A stretch of 64,000 bases of DNA from Sphingomonas folli (GCF_019429525.1 NZ_JAHXZL010000002.1:62001-126000), one strand, 5' to 3'; positions 16,983-27,236 are shown, counted from the stretch's first letter. Program-made: numbers and translations. Notes: generated from the sequence alone by a model not told the origin.

Positions 16983-18689
16983 ATGGCCTCTACGGCAACT
17001 CCCTCGCGCGACGAATTCGCGGCGCTGCTCGATGACATGTTCGGCGGCGCCGACAGCTTCGAGGGCCGCGTGGTGCTCGGCACCGTGACCGGCATCGAGA
17101 ACGACCTGGCGGTGATCGACGTCGGGCTCAAGAGCGAGGGCCGCGTGCCGCTGCGCGAGTTCGCGCCGGCGCCGGGACAGAAGGCCGAGCTCAAGGTCGG
17201 GGACGAGGTCGAGGTCTATGTCGACCGCGTCGAGAACATGCACGGCGAGGCGATGCTCAGCCGCGACCGCGCGCGCCGCGAGGCCGCCTGGGACAAGCTC
17301 GAGCTCGAGTTCAGCAAGACCGCGCGCGTCGAGGGCGTGATCTTCGGCCGCGTCAAGGGCGGCTTCACCGTCGACCTCAACGGCGCGGTGGCGTTCCTCC
17401 CCGGCTCGCAGGTCGACATCCGCCCGGTGCGTGACGTCACCCCGCTGATGGACATCCCGCAGCCGTTCCAGATCCTCAAGATGGACCGCAAGCGCGGCAA
17501 CATCGTGGTGTCGCGCCGCGCCGTGCTGGAAGAGACCCGCGCCGAGCAGCGCTCGGGCCTGATCCAGTCGCTCCACGAGGGCCAGATCATCGACGGCGTG
17601 GTGAAGAACATCACCGACTACGGCGCCTTCGTCGACCTCGGCGGGATCGACGGCCTGCTGCACGTCACCGATCTCAGCTACAAGCGCGTCGGCCACCCGA
17701 GCGAGATGATCAACATCGGCGACACCGTGAAGGTGCAGATCATCCGCATCAACAAGGACACGCAGCGCATCTCGCTGGGCATGAAGCAGCTCGAGAGCGA
17801 TCCGTGGGACGGCGCCTCGTCCAAATATCCGGTCGGCGCCAAGCTGTCGGGCCGCGTCACCAACATCACCGAATATGGCGCGTTCGTCGAGCTCGAGCCG
17901 GGCATCGAGGGCCTCGTCCACGTGTCCGAGATGTCGTGGACCAAGAAGAACGTCCATCCGGGCAAGATCGTGTCGACCTCGCAGGAGGTGGACGTGGTGG
18001 TGCTCGAGGTCGACGAGGACAAGCGCCGCATCTCGCTGGGCCTGAAGCAGGCGCAGGCCAACCCGTGGGAGGCGTTCGCCGCCGCGCACCCGATCGGCTC
18101 GACCGTCGAGGGCGAGGTCAAGAACGCGACCGAGTTCGGCCTGTTCATCGGCCTGGACAACGACGTCGACGGCATGGTGCACATGTCCGACATCGCCTGG
18201 GGCGTGTCGGGTGAGGACGCGCTCAACCTTCACCGCAAGGGCGAGACCGTCCAGGCGGTGGTGCTCGACATCGATCCGGAGAAGGAGCGCATCTCGCTCG
18301 GCATGAAGCAGCTCGAGCGCGGCGGCCCCGTCGCGGCGGGCGCGGGCGATCGCCTGGGCAAGAACCAGGTCGTCACCGTCACCGTGCTCGAGGTCCGCGA
18401 CGCGGGTCTCGAGGTCCAGCAGGGCGACGATGGCGCGACCGGCTTCATCAAGCGCACCGATCTCGGCCGCGACCGCGATGAGCAGCGCCCGGAGCGCTTC
18501 CAGGTCGGCCAGAAGTTCGACGCGATGGTGACGGGCTTCGATCGCTCCAAGAAGCCGACCTTCTCGATCAAGGCGATGCAGATCTCCGAGGAGAAGCAGG
18601 CGGTGGCGCAGTACGGCTCGTCCGACTCGGGCGCGTCGCTGGGCGACATCCTGGGCGAGGCGCTCAAGGCGCGCGAGACCAAGAAGTAA
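16983..18689 (+). CDS. rpsA: 30S ribosomal protein S1
   Basis: A 568-residue protein with six S1 (OB-fold) repeats; recurrent pieces are GVVKNITDYGAFVDLGGIDGLLHVTDLS (third repeat, residues about 202-229), GRVTNITEYGAFVELEPGIEGLVHVSEMSW and similar. It binds mRNA on the small subunit and brings it to the ribosome. Length matches the E. coli protein (557). ATG 16983 follows GACGAAG. A terminator lies 30 bp downstream. Confidence 0.97.
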   Translation: MASTATPSRDEFAALLDDMFGGADSFEGRVVLGTVTGIENDLAVIDVGLKSEGRVPLREFAPAPGQKAELKVGDEVEVYVDRVENMHGEAMLSRDRARREAAWDKLELEFSKTARVEGVIFGRVKGGFTVDLNGAVAFLPGSQVDIRPVRDVTPLMDIPQPFQILKMDRKRGNIVVSRRAVLEETRAEQRSGLIQSLHEGQIIDGVVKNITDYGAFVDLGGIDGLLHVTDLSYKRVGHPSEMINIGDTVKVQIIRINKDTQRISLGMKQLESDPWDGASSKYPVGAKLSGRVTNITEYGAFVELEPGIEGLVHVSEMSWTKKNVHPGKIVSTSQEVDVVVLEVDEDKRRISLGLKQAQANPWEAFAAAHPIGSTVEGEVKNATEFGLFIGLDNDVDGMVHMSDIAWGVSGEDALNLHRKGETVQAVVLDIDPEKERISLGMKQLERGGPVAAGAGDRLGKNQVVTVTVLEVRDAGLEVQQGDDGATGFIKRTDLGRDRDEQRPERFQVGQKFDAMVTGFDRSKKPTFSIKAMQISEEKQAVAQYGSSDSGASLGDILGEALKARETKK

Positions 18690-18719
18690 GCCACGTTCGC
18701 CGCCGCGAGGTGACATGGG

Positions 18720-18747
18720 AGGGGATCGGCCGCGAGGCCGGTCCCCT
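18720..18747 (+). terminator. rpsA terminator hairpin
   Basis: AGGGGATCGGCC (18720-18731) pairs with GGCCGGTCCCCT (18736-18747) over a GCGA tetraloop, with one G-T pair. It is followed by CTCTCTCG, so the T-run is poor, but the 12-bp stem and place after rpsA support termination. Confidence 0.7.
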
Positions 18748-18883
18748 CTCTCGTTCGATGGTAGCGCTCAACCGTTCTGCGTTGACCCATAATGCGTAAA
18801 AGCGACCAGATCGGTGCTATCGCCCCGCGGGGCTTATCTGTATCAACCCGCCTCACTTGGTATACGGCGGAAGTGGACGCAGG

Positions 18884-19168
18884 ATGATACGCTCTGAGTT
18901 GGTGCAGCAGTTGGCCGCCGGTAATCCGGAGCTGGCGCAGCGCGACGTGGAGGCGATCGTGACCACCTTCTTCGACGAGATCACCGCCCGGCTCGCCAAC
19001 AACGGCCGGGTGGAGCTGCGCGGGTTCGGCGCTTTCTCGACGCGCGCGCGCGACGCGCGAGTCGGCCGCAACCCGCGCACCGGGGAGACCGTCGAGGTCG
19101 ACGCCAAGCGAGTTCCCTTCTTCAAGCCCGGCAAGGAGATGCGCGTCCGGCTCAACGTCGGTGAGTGA
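18884..19168 (+). CDS. ihfB: Integration host factor subunit beta
   Basis: A 94-residue DNA-bending protein of the HU/IHF family: [11 protein letters not shown] start, dimer helix, and the beta-arm with the intercalating proline in GRNPRTGE (near residue 63), then the [11 protein letters not shown] end typical of IHF beta. It pairs with IHF alpha, which is not in the window. Position after rpsA is the common proteobacterial order. The ATG at 18884 is chosen because the upstream in-frame start (18857) extends past the conserved N-terminus. Confidence 0.93.
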   Translation: MIRSELVQQLAAGNPELAQRDVEAIVTTFFDEITARLANNGRVELRGFGAFSTRARDARVGRNPRTGETVEVDAKRVPFFKPGKEMRVRLNVGE

Positions 19169-19217
19169 CGCGCCGGGTTGACGCGGTCCGTCGCAACCGC
19201 TTCGTGGTCGGCGATGG

Positions 19218-19301
19218 GCGGACGTGGCGGAATCGGTAGACGCTGGGGACTTAAAATCCTCTGCCATCGGCGTGCGGGTTCGAGTCCCGCCGTCCGCACC
19301 A
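19218..19301 (+). tRNA. tRNA-Leu (TAA)
   Basis: An 84-nt class II tRNA. Acceptor GCGGACG pairs with CGTCCGC; anticodon loop CTTAAAA gives TAA; a short variable arm (CTGCCATCGGCG) and T-loop TTCGAGT follow; CCA is encoded at 19299-19301. Confidence 0.95.
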
Positions 19302-19318
19302 TCCTCGGGCGCACGATC

Positions 19319-20761
19319 GTGGCGACGCTGCTGTTCACCACCACCGGTTGCGGGCGACGCGCGGACGTCGGACCGGTCGTCGTCAGCGTCATCGGCGGCA
19401 CGCCTCGGCTCGCCGGGCGCGACCGCGCTCAGCTCGGTGAGTCCGACCGGCTGCTCGCCGACTCGCTCGCCGAGGGGCTGGTGCGGCTCGACGCCGCGGG
19501 ACAGGTCGAGGCGGGTGTCGCCGAGCGCTGGATCGTCACCGACGAGGGACGCAGCTATATCTTCCGCCTACGCGACGCGCATTGGCCCGACGGCGAGCCG
19601 GTGCGTGCGGCGCAGGTGGTGGCGCTCCTGCGGCGCGAGATCGCGGCGCGCTCGGCCAACCGGCTCGCGCCCTATCTCACCGCGGTGTCGTCGATCGTCG
19701 AGATGACCCCCGAGGTGATCGAGGTCGAGCTGGCACGCCCGCGCCCCGACCTGCTCAAGCTCTTCGCCCAGCCCGAGCTCGCGCTGGTGCGCGACCGCCC
19801 GCGCCCGCCGGGCGGCGCTGGCCCGTTCCGCCGGCGCACCGAGCGCGGCGGCGGGTTGCTGCTGACACCCGCGATCGACCCCGACCGTGATCCCGAGGAG
19901 CCCGGCCCCGCGCCCGAGGATGACGTGCTGCTGCGCGGGGAGCGCGCCGCGACCGCGATCCTGCGCTTCGTCGAGCGCCAGTCCGACCTCGTCTCGGGCG
20001 GGACGATCACCGACTGGCCGCTGCTGCGCGCCGCCAACCCGGCGCCGATCAACGTGAGGCTCGATCCCGCCGCCGGCCTGTTCGGTCTCGCGGTGGTGCG
20101 TCGCGACGGCTTCCTCGCCGACGCCGCCAACCGGGGAGCGGTGGCGATGGCGTTCGACCGCGGCGACCTGGTGACGAGCGTGTCCACCGATTGGGCGGCG
20201 CGCGAGACCCTGCTTCCCGAGCAGCTCGACTCCGCCGCGCCGCCCGCCAACCCGGGGTGGAGCACCGTCCTGCCCGAGCAGCGACAGGCGGCGGCGCGCG
20301 CGCGCGTCAGCGCGTGGCGGCTCGCGAGCGGGGTCGCGCCCGAGCTTCGCCTCGCGCTCCCCGGCGGCGCGGGCGGGACGCTGCTCTGGGCACGGCTCGC
20401 GCGCGATCTCTACGCGATCGGCGTGCGCCCGATCCGCGTCGCCGCCGACGCCGCCGAGGCGGACCTGCGCCTGGTCGACGCGGTCGCGCCCTATGACAGC
20501 GCGCGCTGGTATCTGGCGGAAGCGTGCGTCACCTGCTCGGACGAGGCGCATGACGCGGTCGAGGCGGCGCGGCTGGCCGACACGCTCGACGCGCGCGCCA
20601 GCGCCAGCGCCACTGCCGACCGCCTGCTCGCCGACGACGTCGCCTTCATCCCGCTGGCGCGCCCGTTCCGCTGGTCGCTCGTCGCGCTGCGGCTGCGTCA
20701 GTGGCAGCCCAACGCGCGCGCCTGGCACCCGTTGAACCGACTGCGCGCCGACACCAATTAG
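19319..20761 (+). CDS. ABC-type solute-binding lipoprotein (family 5, peptide/nickel type)
   Basis: About 480 residues. The proposed GTG start at 19319 gives a short signal with lipobox TTTGC (Cys near residue 11). The body follows the SBP family 5 pattern: LADSLAEGLVRLDAAGQVEAGVAERW (in part, residues about 45-70), then FRLRDAHWPDGEPVRAAQVV, and a C-terminal lobe ending FRWSLVALRLRQWQPNARAWHPLNRLR (by position). It would bind a peptide-like solute, but no permease or ATPase gene is adjacent, so it may be an orphan. The start is uncertain: any longer frame runs into the tRNA-Leu gene, only 17 bp upstream. Confidence 0.75.
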   Translation: MATLLFTTTGCGRRADVGPVVVSVIGGTPRLAGRDRAQLGESDRLLADSLAEGLVRLDAAGQVEAGVAERWIVTDEGRSYIFRLRDAHWPDGEPVRAAQVVALLRREIAARSANRLAPYLTAVSSIVEMTPEVIEVELARPRPDLLKLFAQPELALVRDRPRPPGGAGPFRRRTERGGGLLLTPAIDPDRDPEEPGPAPEDDVLLRGERAATAILRFVERQSDLVSGGTITDWPLLRAANPAPINVRLDPAAGLFGLAVVRRDGFLADAANRGAVAMAFDRGDLVTSVSTDWAARETLLPEQLDSAAPPANPGWSTVLPEQRQAAARARVSAWRLASGVAPELRLALPGGAGGTLLWARLARDLYAIGVRPIRVAADAAEADLRLVDAVAPYDSARWYLAEACVTCSDEAHDAVEAARLADTLDARASASATADRLLADDVAFIPLARPFRWSLVALRLRQWQPNARAWHPLNRLRADTN

Positions 20762-20766
20762 ATCCC

Positions 20767-21189
20767 ATGAACGCCCGCCCCACCCCGCTGACCTCGCCGC
20801 TGCTCGACTCGTTGCCGACCGGCACCGACCCCGCCTCGGTGCGCCGCCGCGTCGAGGCGATGGAGCAGTTGCTCGAGGGATTGTTCGTCATCCCCGGCAT
20901 CAACCGCCGCGTCGGGCTCGACGCGATCGTCGGGCTGGTGCCCGTGGTCGGCGACCTGGTCACCGCGGCGATGGGCATGTGGATCGTGTGGGAGGCGCGC
21001 AACCTCGGCATGGGGCGCGCCGCGCTGCTCGGCATGACGGCGCGGATCGGCTTCGACACGCTGCTGGGCGCGATCCCGGTGATCGGTGACGCGGCCGACC
21101 TGATGTACCGCTCGAACACGCGCAACGTGAAGCGGATCAAGCGCTATCTCGACAAGCACCATCCCGCGACGGTGACGGTCACGCGCTGA
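20767..21189 (+). CDS. DUF4112 domain-containing membrane protein
   Basis: A 140-residue protein with the DUF4112 pattern: LLEGLFVIPGINRRVGLDAIVGLVPVVGDLV (residues about 36-66, by position), a membrane hairpin, then RIGFDTLLGAIPVIGDAADLMYRSN and a basic C-terminus (RNVKRIKRYL). Function unknown. ATG 20767 is 5 bp after the stop of the lipoprotein gene, so the two are probably co-transcribed. Confidence 0.85.
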   Translation: MNARPTPLTSPLLDSLPTGTDPASVRRRVEAMEQLLEGLFVIPGINRRVGLDAIVGLVPVVGDLVTAAMGMWIVWEARNLGMGRAALLGMTARIGFDTLLGAIPVIGDAADLMYRSNTRNVKRIKRYLDKHHPATVTVTR

Positions 21190-21192
21190 GGC

Positions 21193-22287
21193 TCAGCGGG
21201 GTCGGGGCTGGAAGACGGTCCCGCCGCACAGCGCGCGCGGCGCGCCGGTCGTCCCCGGGAAGCTGATCGGCAGCGACCGCAGCGTGCGCACCGCCATGAA
21301 GGCGAAGCCCTCCGCCTCGAGCGAGTCGCCGTTCCAGCCGAGCGCGTCGACCGACTCGGCGGCCAGCCCGGTCTGCTCCGCGATCATCCGCATCAGCACC
21401 GGGTTGAGCCGCCCCCCGCCGCCCACCAGCAGCCGTCGCGGCGCGCGCGGCAGCAGCCGCAGCGCCACCGCGACGCTCGCCGCGGTGAACGCCGTCAGCG
21501 TCGCCGCGCCGTCCGCCAGGCTCAGCCCGCGCGCCGGCTGGATCGTGAAGTCGCTGCGATCGAGCGACTTGGGGTAAGGCGCGTCGAAGAACGGATGGTC
21601 GAGCATCGCGCCGAGCACGCTCTCGTCGATCCGGCCGGCCGCCGCGGCGGCACCGTCGCGGTCGAAGCGCTCGCCCGCCTCTTGCTCCATCCAGCTGTCG
21701 ATCAGCCCGTTGGCGGGGCCGGTGTCGAAGGCGGCGAGCGGTGCGCCGTCGGCCACGAGGGTGATATTGGCGACCCCGCCCAGGTTGAGCACCGCCACGG
21801 GCTCGTCGAACGTCGCGGCGCGCGCGGCGTGATAGACCGGCAGCAGCGGCGCGCCCTGCCCTCCCGCGGCGACGTCGGCGGAACGGAAGTCGGCGACCGT
21901 GACGATGCCGGTGACGTCGGCGAGCGTCTGGCCGTCGCCGATCTGCCAGGTCCAGCCGCGGTCGGGCCGATGCGCCACGGTCTGGCCGTGAAAGCCGATG
22001 ACGTCGACCTCGTTCGCGGTCACGCCCGCGTCGCGCAGCAGCTTCTGCACCGTTAGCGCGTGCGTGCGCGTGATCAGCTCGGCCGCGGCGACGATCGGCG
22101 GGCTGGCGCGGGGGCGCTGGAAGCCGAGCGCCAGCTGGGTCGCGGCGGCCAGCTGCGCGCGCGCCGGGTCCGAGTAAGGCTCGCCGCGGAACGCCAGCAG
22201 CCGCGCGGCGCGCTCGCCGTCGGTCTCGATCAGCGCCGCGTCGATGCCGTCGAGCGAGGTGCCCGACATCAGCCCGATCGCCAGCAT
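21193..22287 (-). CDS. anmK: Anhydro-N-acetylmuramic acid kinase
   Basis: A 364-residue sugar kinase (ASKHA fold) that recycles cell-wall anhydroMurNAc to MurNAc-6-phosphate. The phosphate loop [15 protein letters not shown] is at residues 7-21, [21 protein letters not shown] near 95-115 (by position), and [11 protein letters not shown] near 168. ATG 22287 is preceded by GGGAG. It converges with the DUF4112 gene and is divergent from rimO. Confidence 0.94.
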   Translation of the reverse strand: MLAIGLMSGTSLDGIDAALIETDGERAARLLAFRGEPYSDPARAQLAAATQLALGFQRPRASPPIVAAAELITRTHALTVQKLLRDAGVTANEVDVIGFHGQTVAHRPDRGWTWQIGDGQTLADVTGIVTVADFRSADVAAGGQGAPLLPVYHAARAATFDEPVAVLNLGGVANITLVADGAPLAAFDTGPANGLIDSWMEQEAGERFDRDGAAAAAGRIDESVLGAMLDHPFFDAPYPKSLDRSDFTIQPARGLSLADGAATLTAFTAASVAVALRLLPRAPRRLLVGGGGRLNPVLMRMIAEQTGLAAESVDALGWNGDSLEAEGFAFMAVRTLRSLPISFPGTTGAPRALCGGTVFQPRPR

Positions 22288-22305
22288 GGTGTCTGTCTCC
22301 CGCCC

Positions 22306-22320
22306 GTTCACTCGCTGTTC
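22306..22320. promoter_or_regulatory. Isolated LexA-type box between anmK and rimO
   Basis: GTTCACTCGCTGTTC is an exact GTTC-N7-GTTC in the 94-bp gap between divergent anmK and rimO. A single match is expected by chance about once in a window of this size, so it is weak alone. Confidence 0.3.
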
Positions 22321-22381
22321 CTATCGTCTCGTCGGCGGTGCTGGCAAATCCGGCCGTCGCGCATTATGTGCGCGGCGTCTC

Positions 22382-23719
22382 ATGGCAACTCTACTCCCCT
22401 CCCCGCCGCGCGTCGGCATGGTCTCGCTCGGCTGCCCGAAGAATCTGGTCGACTCCGAGCGGATCCTGACCCAGCTGCGCGCCGACGGCTACCAGATGTC
22501 GCCTGATTATGCCGGCGCCGACGTTGTACTGGTCAACACCTGCGGCTTCCTCGACTCGGCGAAGGAGGAGAGCCTGGAGGCGATCGGCGAGGCGATCGCC
22601 GAGAACGGGCGCGTGATCGTCACCGGCTGTATGGGCAAGGAGGCCGAGGCGATCCGCCGGCGCTTCCCCGACGTGCTCGCGATCACCGGCGCGCACGAAT
22701 ATGAGCAGGTGGTGGAGGCGGTCCACGCCGCCGCCCCCGCCGCGATCAGCCCCTATGTCGACCTGATCCCCGACGCCGGACTCAAGCTGACCCCGCGGCA
22801 TTACAGCTATCTCAAGATCTCCGAGGGCTGCAATCACCGCTGCTCCTTCTGCATCATCCCGTCGCTGCGCGGCGACCTGGTCAGCCGCCGCCCGGACGCG
22901 ATCCTGCGCGAGGCGGAGAAGCTGGTCGCGGCGGGGACGCGCGAGCTGCTGGTGATCAGCCAGGACACCTCGGCCTATGGCATCGACATCCGCAACCAGC
23001 CGCGCCGCTGGAAGGACCGCGAGGTGCGCCCGCACATGACCGACCTGGCGCGCGAGCTCGGCCAGATCGCGCCCTGGGTGCGCCTCCACTACGTCTATCC
23101 CTACCCCCACGTCGATCAGGTCATCCCGCTGATGGCGGAGGGGCTGGTGCTGCCCTATCTGGACATCCCCTTCCAGCATGCCGCCCCCGCGGTGCTGCGC
23201 CGGATGAAACGTCCCGCCAACGACGCCAAGGTCCTCGGCCGGATCCGCGGCTGGCGCGAGGTGTGCCCCGACATCGCGATCCGCTCGACCTTCGTGGTCG
23301 GCTTCCCCGGCGAGACCGAGGCGGACTTCCAATATCTGCTCGACTGGCTCGACGAGGCGCAGCTCGACCGCGTCGGCGCGTTCCGCTTCGAGCCGGTCGC
23401 GGGCGCGTCGGCGAACGACCTGCCCGACCCGGTGCCCGAGGAGGTCAAGGAGGAGCGCTACGCCCGGATCATGGCGAAGACCGCGGCGATCTCCGCGGCC
23501 AAGCTCGGCGCCAAGGTGGGGCGCACGCTCGAGGTGATCGTCGACGCGGTGGACGCGGCGAGCGGCGGCGCCACCGCGCGCTCGCAGGCCGACGCCCCCG
23601 AGATCGACGGTGAGGTGCAGCTGCGCGACGCCGGCCATCTCGCGCCGGGCGACATCGTGCGCGCGGCGATCGAGGACGCCGACGAGCACGATCTGTACGG
23701 CGTGCCGGTTGCCGCTTGA
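22382..23719 (+). CDS. rimO: Ribosomal protein S12 methylthiotransferase
   Basis: A 445-residue radical-SAM enzyme that methylthiolates an aspartate of ribosomal protein S12. N-terminal UPF0004 domain cysteines are C18, C54 and C83; the radical-SAM cluster is C150-x3-C154-x2-C157; a TRAM domain fills the end (about residues 375-443). ATG 22382 follows a run with no strong ribosome binding site, but gives the standard N-terminus [17 protein letters not shown]. Confidence 0.95.
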   Translation: MATLLPSPPRVGMVSLGCPKNLVDSERILTQLRADGYQMSPDYAGADVVLVNTCGFLDSAKEESLEAIGEAIAENGRVIVTGCMGKEAEAIRRRFPDVLAITGAHEYEQVVEAVHAAAPAAISPYVDLIPDAGLKLTPRHYSYLKISEGCNHRCSFCIIPSLRGDLVSRRPDAILREAEKLVAAGTRELLVISQDTSAYGIDIRNQPRRWKDREVRPHMTDLARELGQIAPWVRLHYVYPYPHVDQVIPLMAEGLVLPYLDIPFQHAAPAVLRRMKRPANDAKVLGRIRGWREVCPDIAIRSTFVVGFPGETEADFQYLLDWLDEAQLDRVGAFRFEPVAGASANDLPDPVPEEVKEERYARIMAKTAAISAAKLGAKVGRTLEVIVDAVDAASGGATARSQADAPEIDGEVQLRDAGHLAPGDIVRAAIEDADEHDLYGVPVAA

Positions 23720-23771
23720 CGGCGTCGCGCGCACTGCTAAGAGGCGCCCTCGCTTCGGCGAATGCCCTTGG

Positions 23772-23848
23772 GGCGGAGTAGCTCAGCTGGTTAGAGCAGC
23801 GGAATCATAATCCGCGTGTCGGGGGTTCAAGTCCCTCCTCCGCTACCA
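23772..23848 (+). tRNA. tRNA-Met (CAT), probably elongator
   Basis: A 77-nt cloverleaf: acceptor GGCGGAG/CTCCGCT, D-loop AGCTGGTTA, anticodon stem GCGGA/TCCGC around loop ATCATAA (CAT), T-loop TTCAAGT, CCA encoded at 23846-23848. It lacks the C-C rich initiator features. A CAT anticodon could also be tRNA-Ile2 after lysidine modification, which cannot be excluded by eye. Confidence 0.93.
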
Positions 23849-24410
23849 TTCGAGAAGCGCAGAGATCCGCCACTCTCGATGCGCCGAATGGCGGTCTCGC
23901 TCTATTCTTCGTACCGCCGATCCAGCGGCGCTACCTGCCGATCCGCTATTCACGATGCGCTGCCGAACACGGTGATGGCCGGCATGGCGCATCGATCAGG
24001 GCACGGCCATCCGCTCGACGTAACAACGGTCGCAGATGCCGTCCTCGGCGGGAGGCTCGGTGCCGCAATCCTCGCATAGCCCCGCCGCGCTCCGCGAGGC
24101 TCGGAGGGCAGCCGCTTCGCGGTCGCGCCTCGTCAGCCACGTCCACAACGACGACAGGAGCCCAGGCGCGCGCACCGGGGCAGCATGACTGATCGATCTC
24201 GCGTGATACACGGACGCACTTTCCGATGGAGGTAAGCCGAAGAAGAGCGCGCCGATACCCCAAACGGATACGGACAGGAACGACAAAGCGGGCCCACGGC
24301 GGGACTGAATGAGCCTGCCCCGCTGAGGTACGCGAGGGTCCAGGTCACGCCCCGCGCCCGCGTCGGCCTCGTCGTGGCGAGGGGCGCCCGACCGCGCCAC
24401 CGCGCGGCGA
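23849..24410. other. Mostly non-coding stretch with one possible small gene
   Basis: This 562-bp region between tRNA-Met and the 2H phosphoesterase gene is less GC-rich than its neighbours in places. Apart from the zinc-motif frame at 23996-24175 no frame here looks like a protein. It may be a decayed gene region. Confidence 0.45.
23996..24175 (-). CDS. Possible small zinc-ribbon protein, start uncertain
   Basis: A frame ending at 23996 codes for LTRRDREAAALRASRSAAG, then CEDCGTEPPAEDGICDRCYVERM in pieces: two CxxC pairs (CEDC and CDRC), about 12 residues apart, at the very C-terminus. The pattern looks like a real treble-clef or zinc-ribbon tail. A GTG at 24175 gives 59 residues but has no visible ribosome binding site. 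The frame stays open to 24400, though that upstream part does not look coding. It could be the tail of a degraded longer gene. Confidence 0.4.
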   Translation of the reverse strand: MRAPGLLSSLWTWLTRRDREAAALRASRSAAGLCEDCGTEPPAEDGICDRCYVERMAVP

Positions 24411-24944
24411 TCAGGTGCGCGCGTCGAACAGGTGGCGCGACAGCGGCTCCCACGGGCCGCCGCGATACCAATAGGCGCCGAGCCCCGCGATCGTGACCGG
24501 CCGCGCGACGAACTCGGCCGTGAGCCGTGCGAGCAGCGCGCGCGCCTCGCCCGGCTCCACCTTGTTCTGCACCGTCACGTGCGCGCGCCAGCCGGCCTGG
24601 TCCTGCGGCGTCAGCAGCCCGCGGAACGCCTCGGCGAGCCGCGCTCGGATCGCCTCCAGCGCCGCGCTCTCGACGCGATAGGCCACGCCGCGCCCGAGCG
24701 ACACCAGGCCGGCGAGCCGCGCGCGCGGCGGCGGCACCCCGCGCGTCTCCGCCACCAGCCGCTGGCGCAGCTCGGCCGCGCCGCTCGGCGGCAGGTGGTG
24801 GAACATCGTCAGATGCGCGGCGAGCTGGTTGCGCTCGGGCGGGAAGAAGGCGCGGCGCTGGGCATCGAGGAACGCCTGGTCCGCCGCGCCGAACAGCGCG
24901 GTGACGATGATGGGCGCGAGGCTCGGGGCGTCGGGGTCGCTCAA
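24411..24944 (-). CDS. 2'-5' RNA ligase / 2H phosphoesterase family protein
   Basis: A 177-residue protein with the two HxT motifs of the 2H superfamily, H44-L-T46 and H122-V-T124, which form the catalytic pair. Known members open cyclic phosphates or act on RNA ends; the substrate here is unknown. ATG 24944 overlaps the stop of kup by 4 bp, so it is translated after kup. Confidence 0.88.
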   Translation of the reverse strand: MSDPDAPSLAPIIVTALFGAADQAFLDAQRRAFFPPERNQLAAHLTMFHHLPPSGAAELRQRLVAETRGVPPPRARLAGLVSLGRGVAYRVESAALEAIRARLAEAFRGLLTPQDQAGWRAHVTVQNKVEPGEARALLARLTAEFVARPVTIAGLGAYWYRGGPWEPLSRHLFDART

Positions 24945-26863
24945 ATCTCGATCTGGCTGCCCAGCTCGACCACGCGGTTGGTGGGCAGGCGGAAGAACTC
25001 CATCGCGCTCTCGGCGTTGCGCAGCATCCAGCTGAACAGTTTCTCGCGCCAGATCGCCATCCCCGGCCGGTCCGAGGCGAGCAAGGTCTGGCGGCTGAGG
25101 AAGAAGCTGGTGTCCATCATGCGGAACTCGGCGCCGCAGCCGTCATAGGAGCGCAGGTGCGCGGGCACGTCGGGCTCTTCCATGAAGCCGTAGCGCAGCA
25201 CCACGCGGTGGAAGCCCTGCCCCAGGTCCTCGTGGAGGAAGCGGTCCTCCTCGGGGAAATAGGGCATGTCGGTGACCCGCACGGTCAGCAGGATCACGCG
25301 CTCGTGGAGCACGCGATTGTGCTTGAGGTTGTGGAGCAAGGCGTGGGGCACGCCCTCCGGCGTCGAGGTCATGAACACCGCCGTGCCGGGCACGCGCGTC
25401 GCCGAGGTCGCGGCCGAGTCGATGAAGATCTTGATCGGCATCGCCGCCTCGCGCATCCGCTCGAGCATCAGCTTGCGCCCCTGCGACCAGGTGGTGAGCA
25501 GCACGAAGACGATCACCGCCACCAGCAGCGGGAACCAGCCGCCGTCGGGCACCTTGGTCAGGTTCGAGGCGAAATAGAGCCCGTCGATCGACAGGAAGGT
25601 GATCTCGAACAGCGCGGTCGCCCAGATCGGCCAGTGCCACACGCGGCGGATCAGCACGCCGACCATGCAGGTCGAGATGAACATCGTCCCCGTCACCGCG
25701 ATGCCATAGGCGGCGGCGAGGTTGGAGGATTCACCGAAGCCGAACACCAGCAGCAGCACCATCACCATCAGCGCCCAGTTGACCGCGGGGATGTAGATCT
25801 GGCCGGCCTCCGAGGCGCTGGTATGGGTGATGCGGATCCGCGGCATCAGCCCCAGCTGCACCGCCTGCTGCACCACCGAATAGGCGCCGGTGATCACCGC
25901 CTGGCTGGCGATCACCGTGGCCATGGTGGCGAGGATCACCAGCCACAGCCGCCAGCTCTCGGGCGCCATCAGGAAGAAGGGGTTCTCCGCCGCGGACGGC
26001 TGCTCCAGCAGCAGCGCCCCCTGGCCGAGATAGTTGATCATCAGCGCGGGCAGCACGAAGCCGAGCCAGGCGTAGGAGATCGGCTTGCGCCCGAAATGCC
26101 CCATGTCGGCGTAGAGCGCCTCGGCGCCGGTCACCGCCAGCACCACCGAGCCGAGCGCCAGGAAGGCGAGTGTGCCGTCGTTGGCGGCGAAGCGCACCGC
26201 GTAGACCGGGTTGAGCGCGTAGAGGATGTCGGGCCGCGCGACGATATGGATCCCGCCCATCACCGCGAGCACGACGAAATAGACTGCCATGATCGGGCCG
26301 AACAGCCGCCCCACCTTCTCCGTCCCGATCGACTGGAGGTAGAAGAGCGCGATCAGGATCGTCACCGCGATCGGCAGCACGAACGAGTCGAAACCCTGCT
26401 CCACCGTCGCCAGCCCCTCCACCGCGGACAGCACCGAGATCGCGGGCGTGATCATGCAGTCGCCGAAGAACAGCGCGGTGGCGAGCACGCCGAGGATGAC
26501 GAGGCTCGGCCCCCAGCGCTTGCCCGCGCCCGAGCGGCGCTGGATCAACGCGAGCAGCGCGAGGCTGCCGCCCTCGCCGTTATTGTCGGCGCGCAGGACG
26601 ATCAGCACGTATTTGAGGGTGACGATCAGCATCAGCGACCAGAAGACGAGGCTGATCACGCCGAAGATGTGGAGCTGGTCGACCGCGAGCGGATGGTGCC
26701 CGACGAACACCTCCTTGAGCGCGTAGAGCGGGCTGGTGCCGATGTCGCCGTACACCACGCCGATCGCGCCGAGCGCGAGCCGCGCCAGGCCGTCGCCGGT
26801 GCCGTGATGATGCCCCGCCTGGGCCTGCGCGCGGACCGCCGGGTCGTCGGTGTTCACGCTCAT
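24941..26863 (-). CDS. kup: Low-affinity potassium transporter Kup
   Basis: A 640-residue KUP/HAK/KT potassium:proton symporter. The N-terminal family motif [17 protein letters not shown] is at about residues 35-51, about 12 membrane helices follow, and the C-terminal 140 residues are cytoplasmic (including [11 protein letters not shown] and the PDVPAHL segment). The length is normal. The gene faces away from the DUF3072 gene, and the 2H phosphoesterase gene overlaps its end. Confidence 0.96.
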   Translation of the reverse strand: MSVNTDDPAVRAQAQAGHHHGTGDGLARLALGAIGVVYGDIGTSPLYALKEVFVGHHPLAVDQLHIFGVISLVFWSLMLIVTLKYVLIVLRADNNGEGGSLALLALIQRRSGAGKRWGPSLVILGVLATALFFGDCMITPAISVLSAVEGLATVEQGFDSFVLPIAVTILIALFYLQSIGTEKVGRLFGPIMAVYFVVLAVMGGIHIVARPDILYALNPVYAVRFAANDGTLAFLALGSVVLAVTGAEALYADMGHFGRKPISYAWLGFVLPALMINYLGQGALLLEQPSAAENPFFLMAPESWRLWLVILATMATVIASQAVITGAYSVVQQAVQLGLMPRIRITHTSASEAGQIYIPAVNWALMVMVLLLVFGFGESSNLAAAYGIAVTGTMFISTCMVGVLIRRVWHWPIWATALFEITFLSIDGLYFASNLTKVPDGGWFPLLVAVIVFVLLTTWSQGRKLMLERMREAAMPIKIFIDSAATSATRVPGTAVFMTSTPEGVPHALLHNLKHNRVLHERVILLTVRVTDMPYFPEEDRFLHEDLGQGFHRVVLRYGFMEEPDVPAHLRSYDGCGAEFRMMDTSFFLSRQTLLASDRPGMAIWREKLFSWMLRNAESAMEFFRLPTNRVVELGSQIEI

Positions 26864-26950
26864 GCGTTGCCGACCGTGCTCGAGGCGTCGCCCGCGTGTG
26901 TTGCCATGGTGCCAGCGCGCCTAGCACGCGCGCCATGGGGCGGCAACGCG

Positions 26951-26965
26951 GAACAGATATCGAAC
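26951..26965. promoter_or_regulatory. Isolated LexA-type box upstream of the DUF3072 gene
   Basis: GAACAGATATCGAAC is an exact GAAC-N7-GAAC, 34 bp before the DUF3072 start codon and in the gap to divergent kup. Weak alone, but it is intergenic and the gene is small and of unknown role. Confidence 0.35.
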
Positions 26966-26998
26966 GTCAGGGTTATCCACACACTACAGGAGATGGTG

Positions 26999-27220
26999 AT
27001 GAGCGACGACAATCCCAAGAGCCACCCCTACTCCAACGCGGAGAAGGATCCCGACGACTGGACCACGGGGGACGAGCCGATGACCGGCGCGCAGGCGAGC
27101 TACCTCAAGACGCTGAGCGAGGAAGCGGGCGAGGCTTTCGACGACACGCTCACCAAGGCCGACGCGTCGAAGAAGATCGACTCGCTGCAGGAGCAGACCG
27201 GGCGCGGCAAGACCGACTGA
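26999..27220 (+). CDS. DUF3072 domain-containing protein
   Basis: A 73-residue acidic soluble protein. The DUF3072 core is clear: DPDDWTTGDEPMTGAQASYL and then TLSEEAGEAFDDTLTKADASKKID in pieces, ending in LQEQTGRG. Function unknown. ATG 26999 is chosen because AGGAG at 26988-26992 is 6 bp away, while ATG 26993 would be directly adjacent. A GAAC-N7-GAAC box lies 34 bp upstream (26951-26965). Confidence 0.88.
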   Translation: MSDDNPKSHPYSNAEKDPDDWTTGDEPMTGAQASYLKTLSEEAGEAFDDTLTKADASKKIDSLQEQTGRGKTD

Positions 27221-27236
27221 CCCGATCGCGCGGGCG

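Noticed and set aside
25157..27220. 687-codon plus-strand frame opposite kup
   Set aside because: Only its last 73 codons (DUF3072 gene from 26999) are real. The rest is antisense to kup and is rich in His, Arg and Asp as expected for such shadows.
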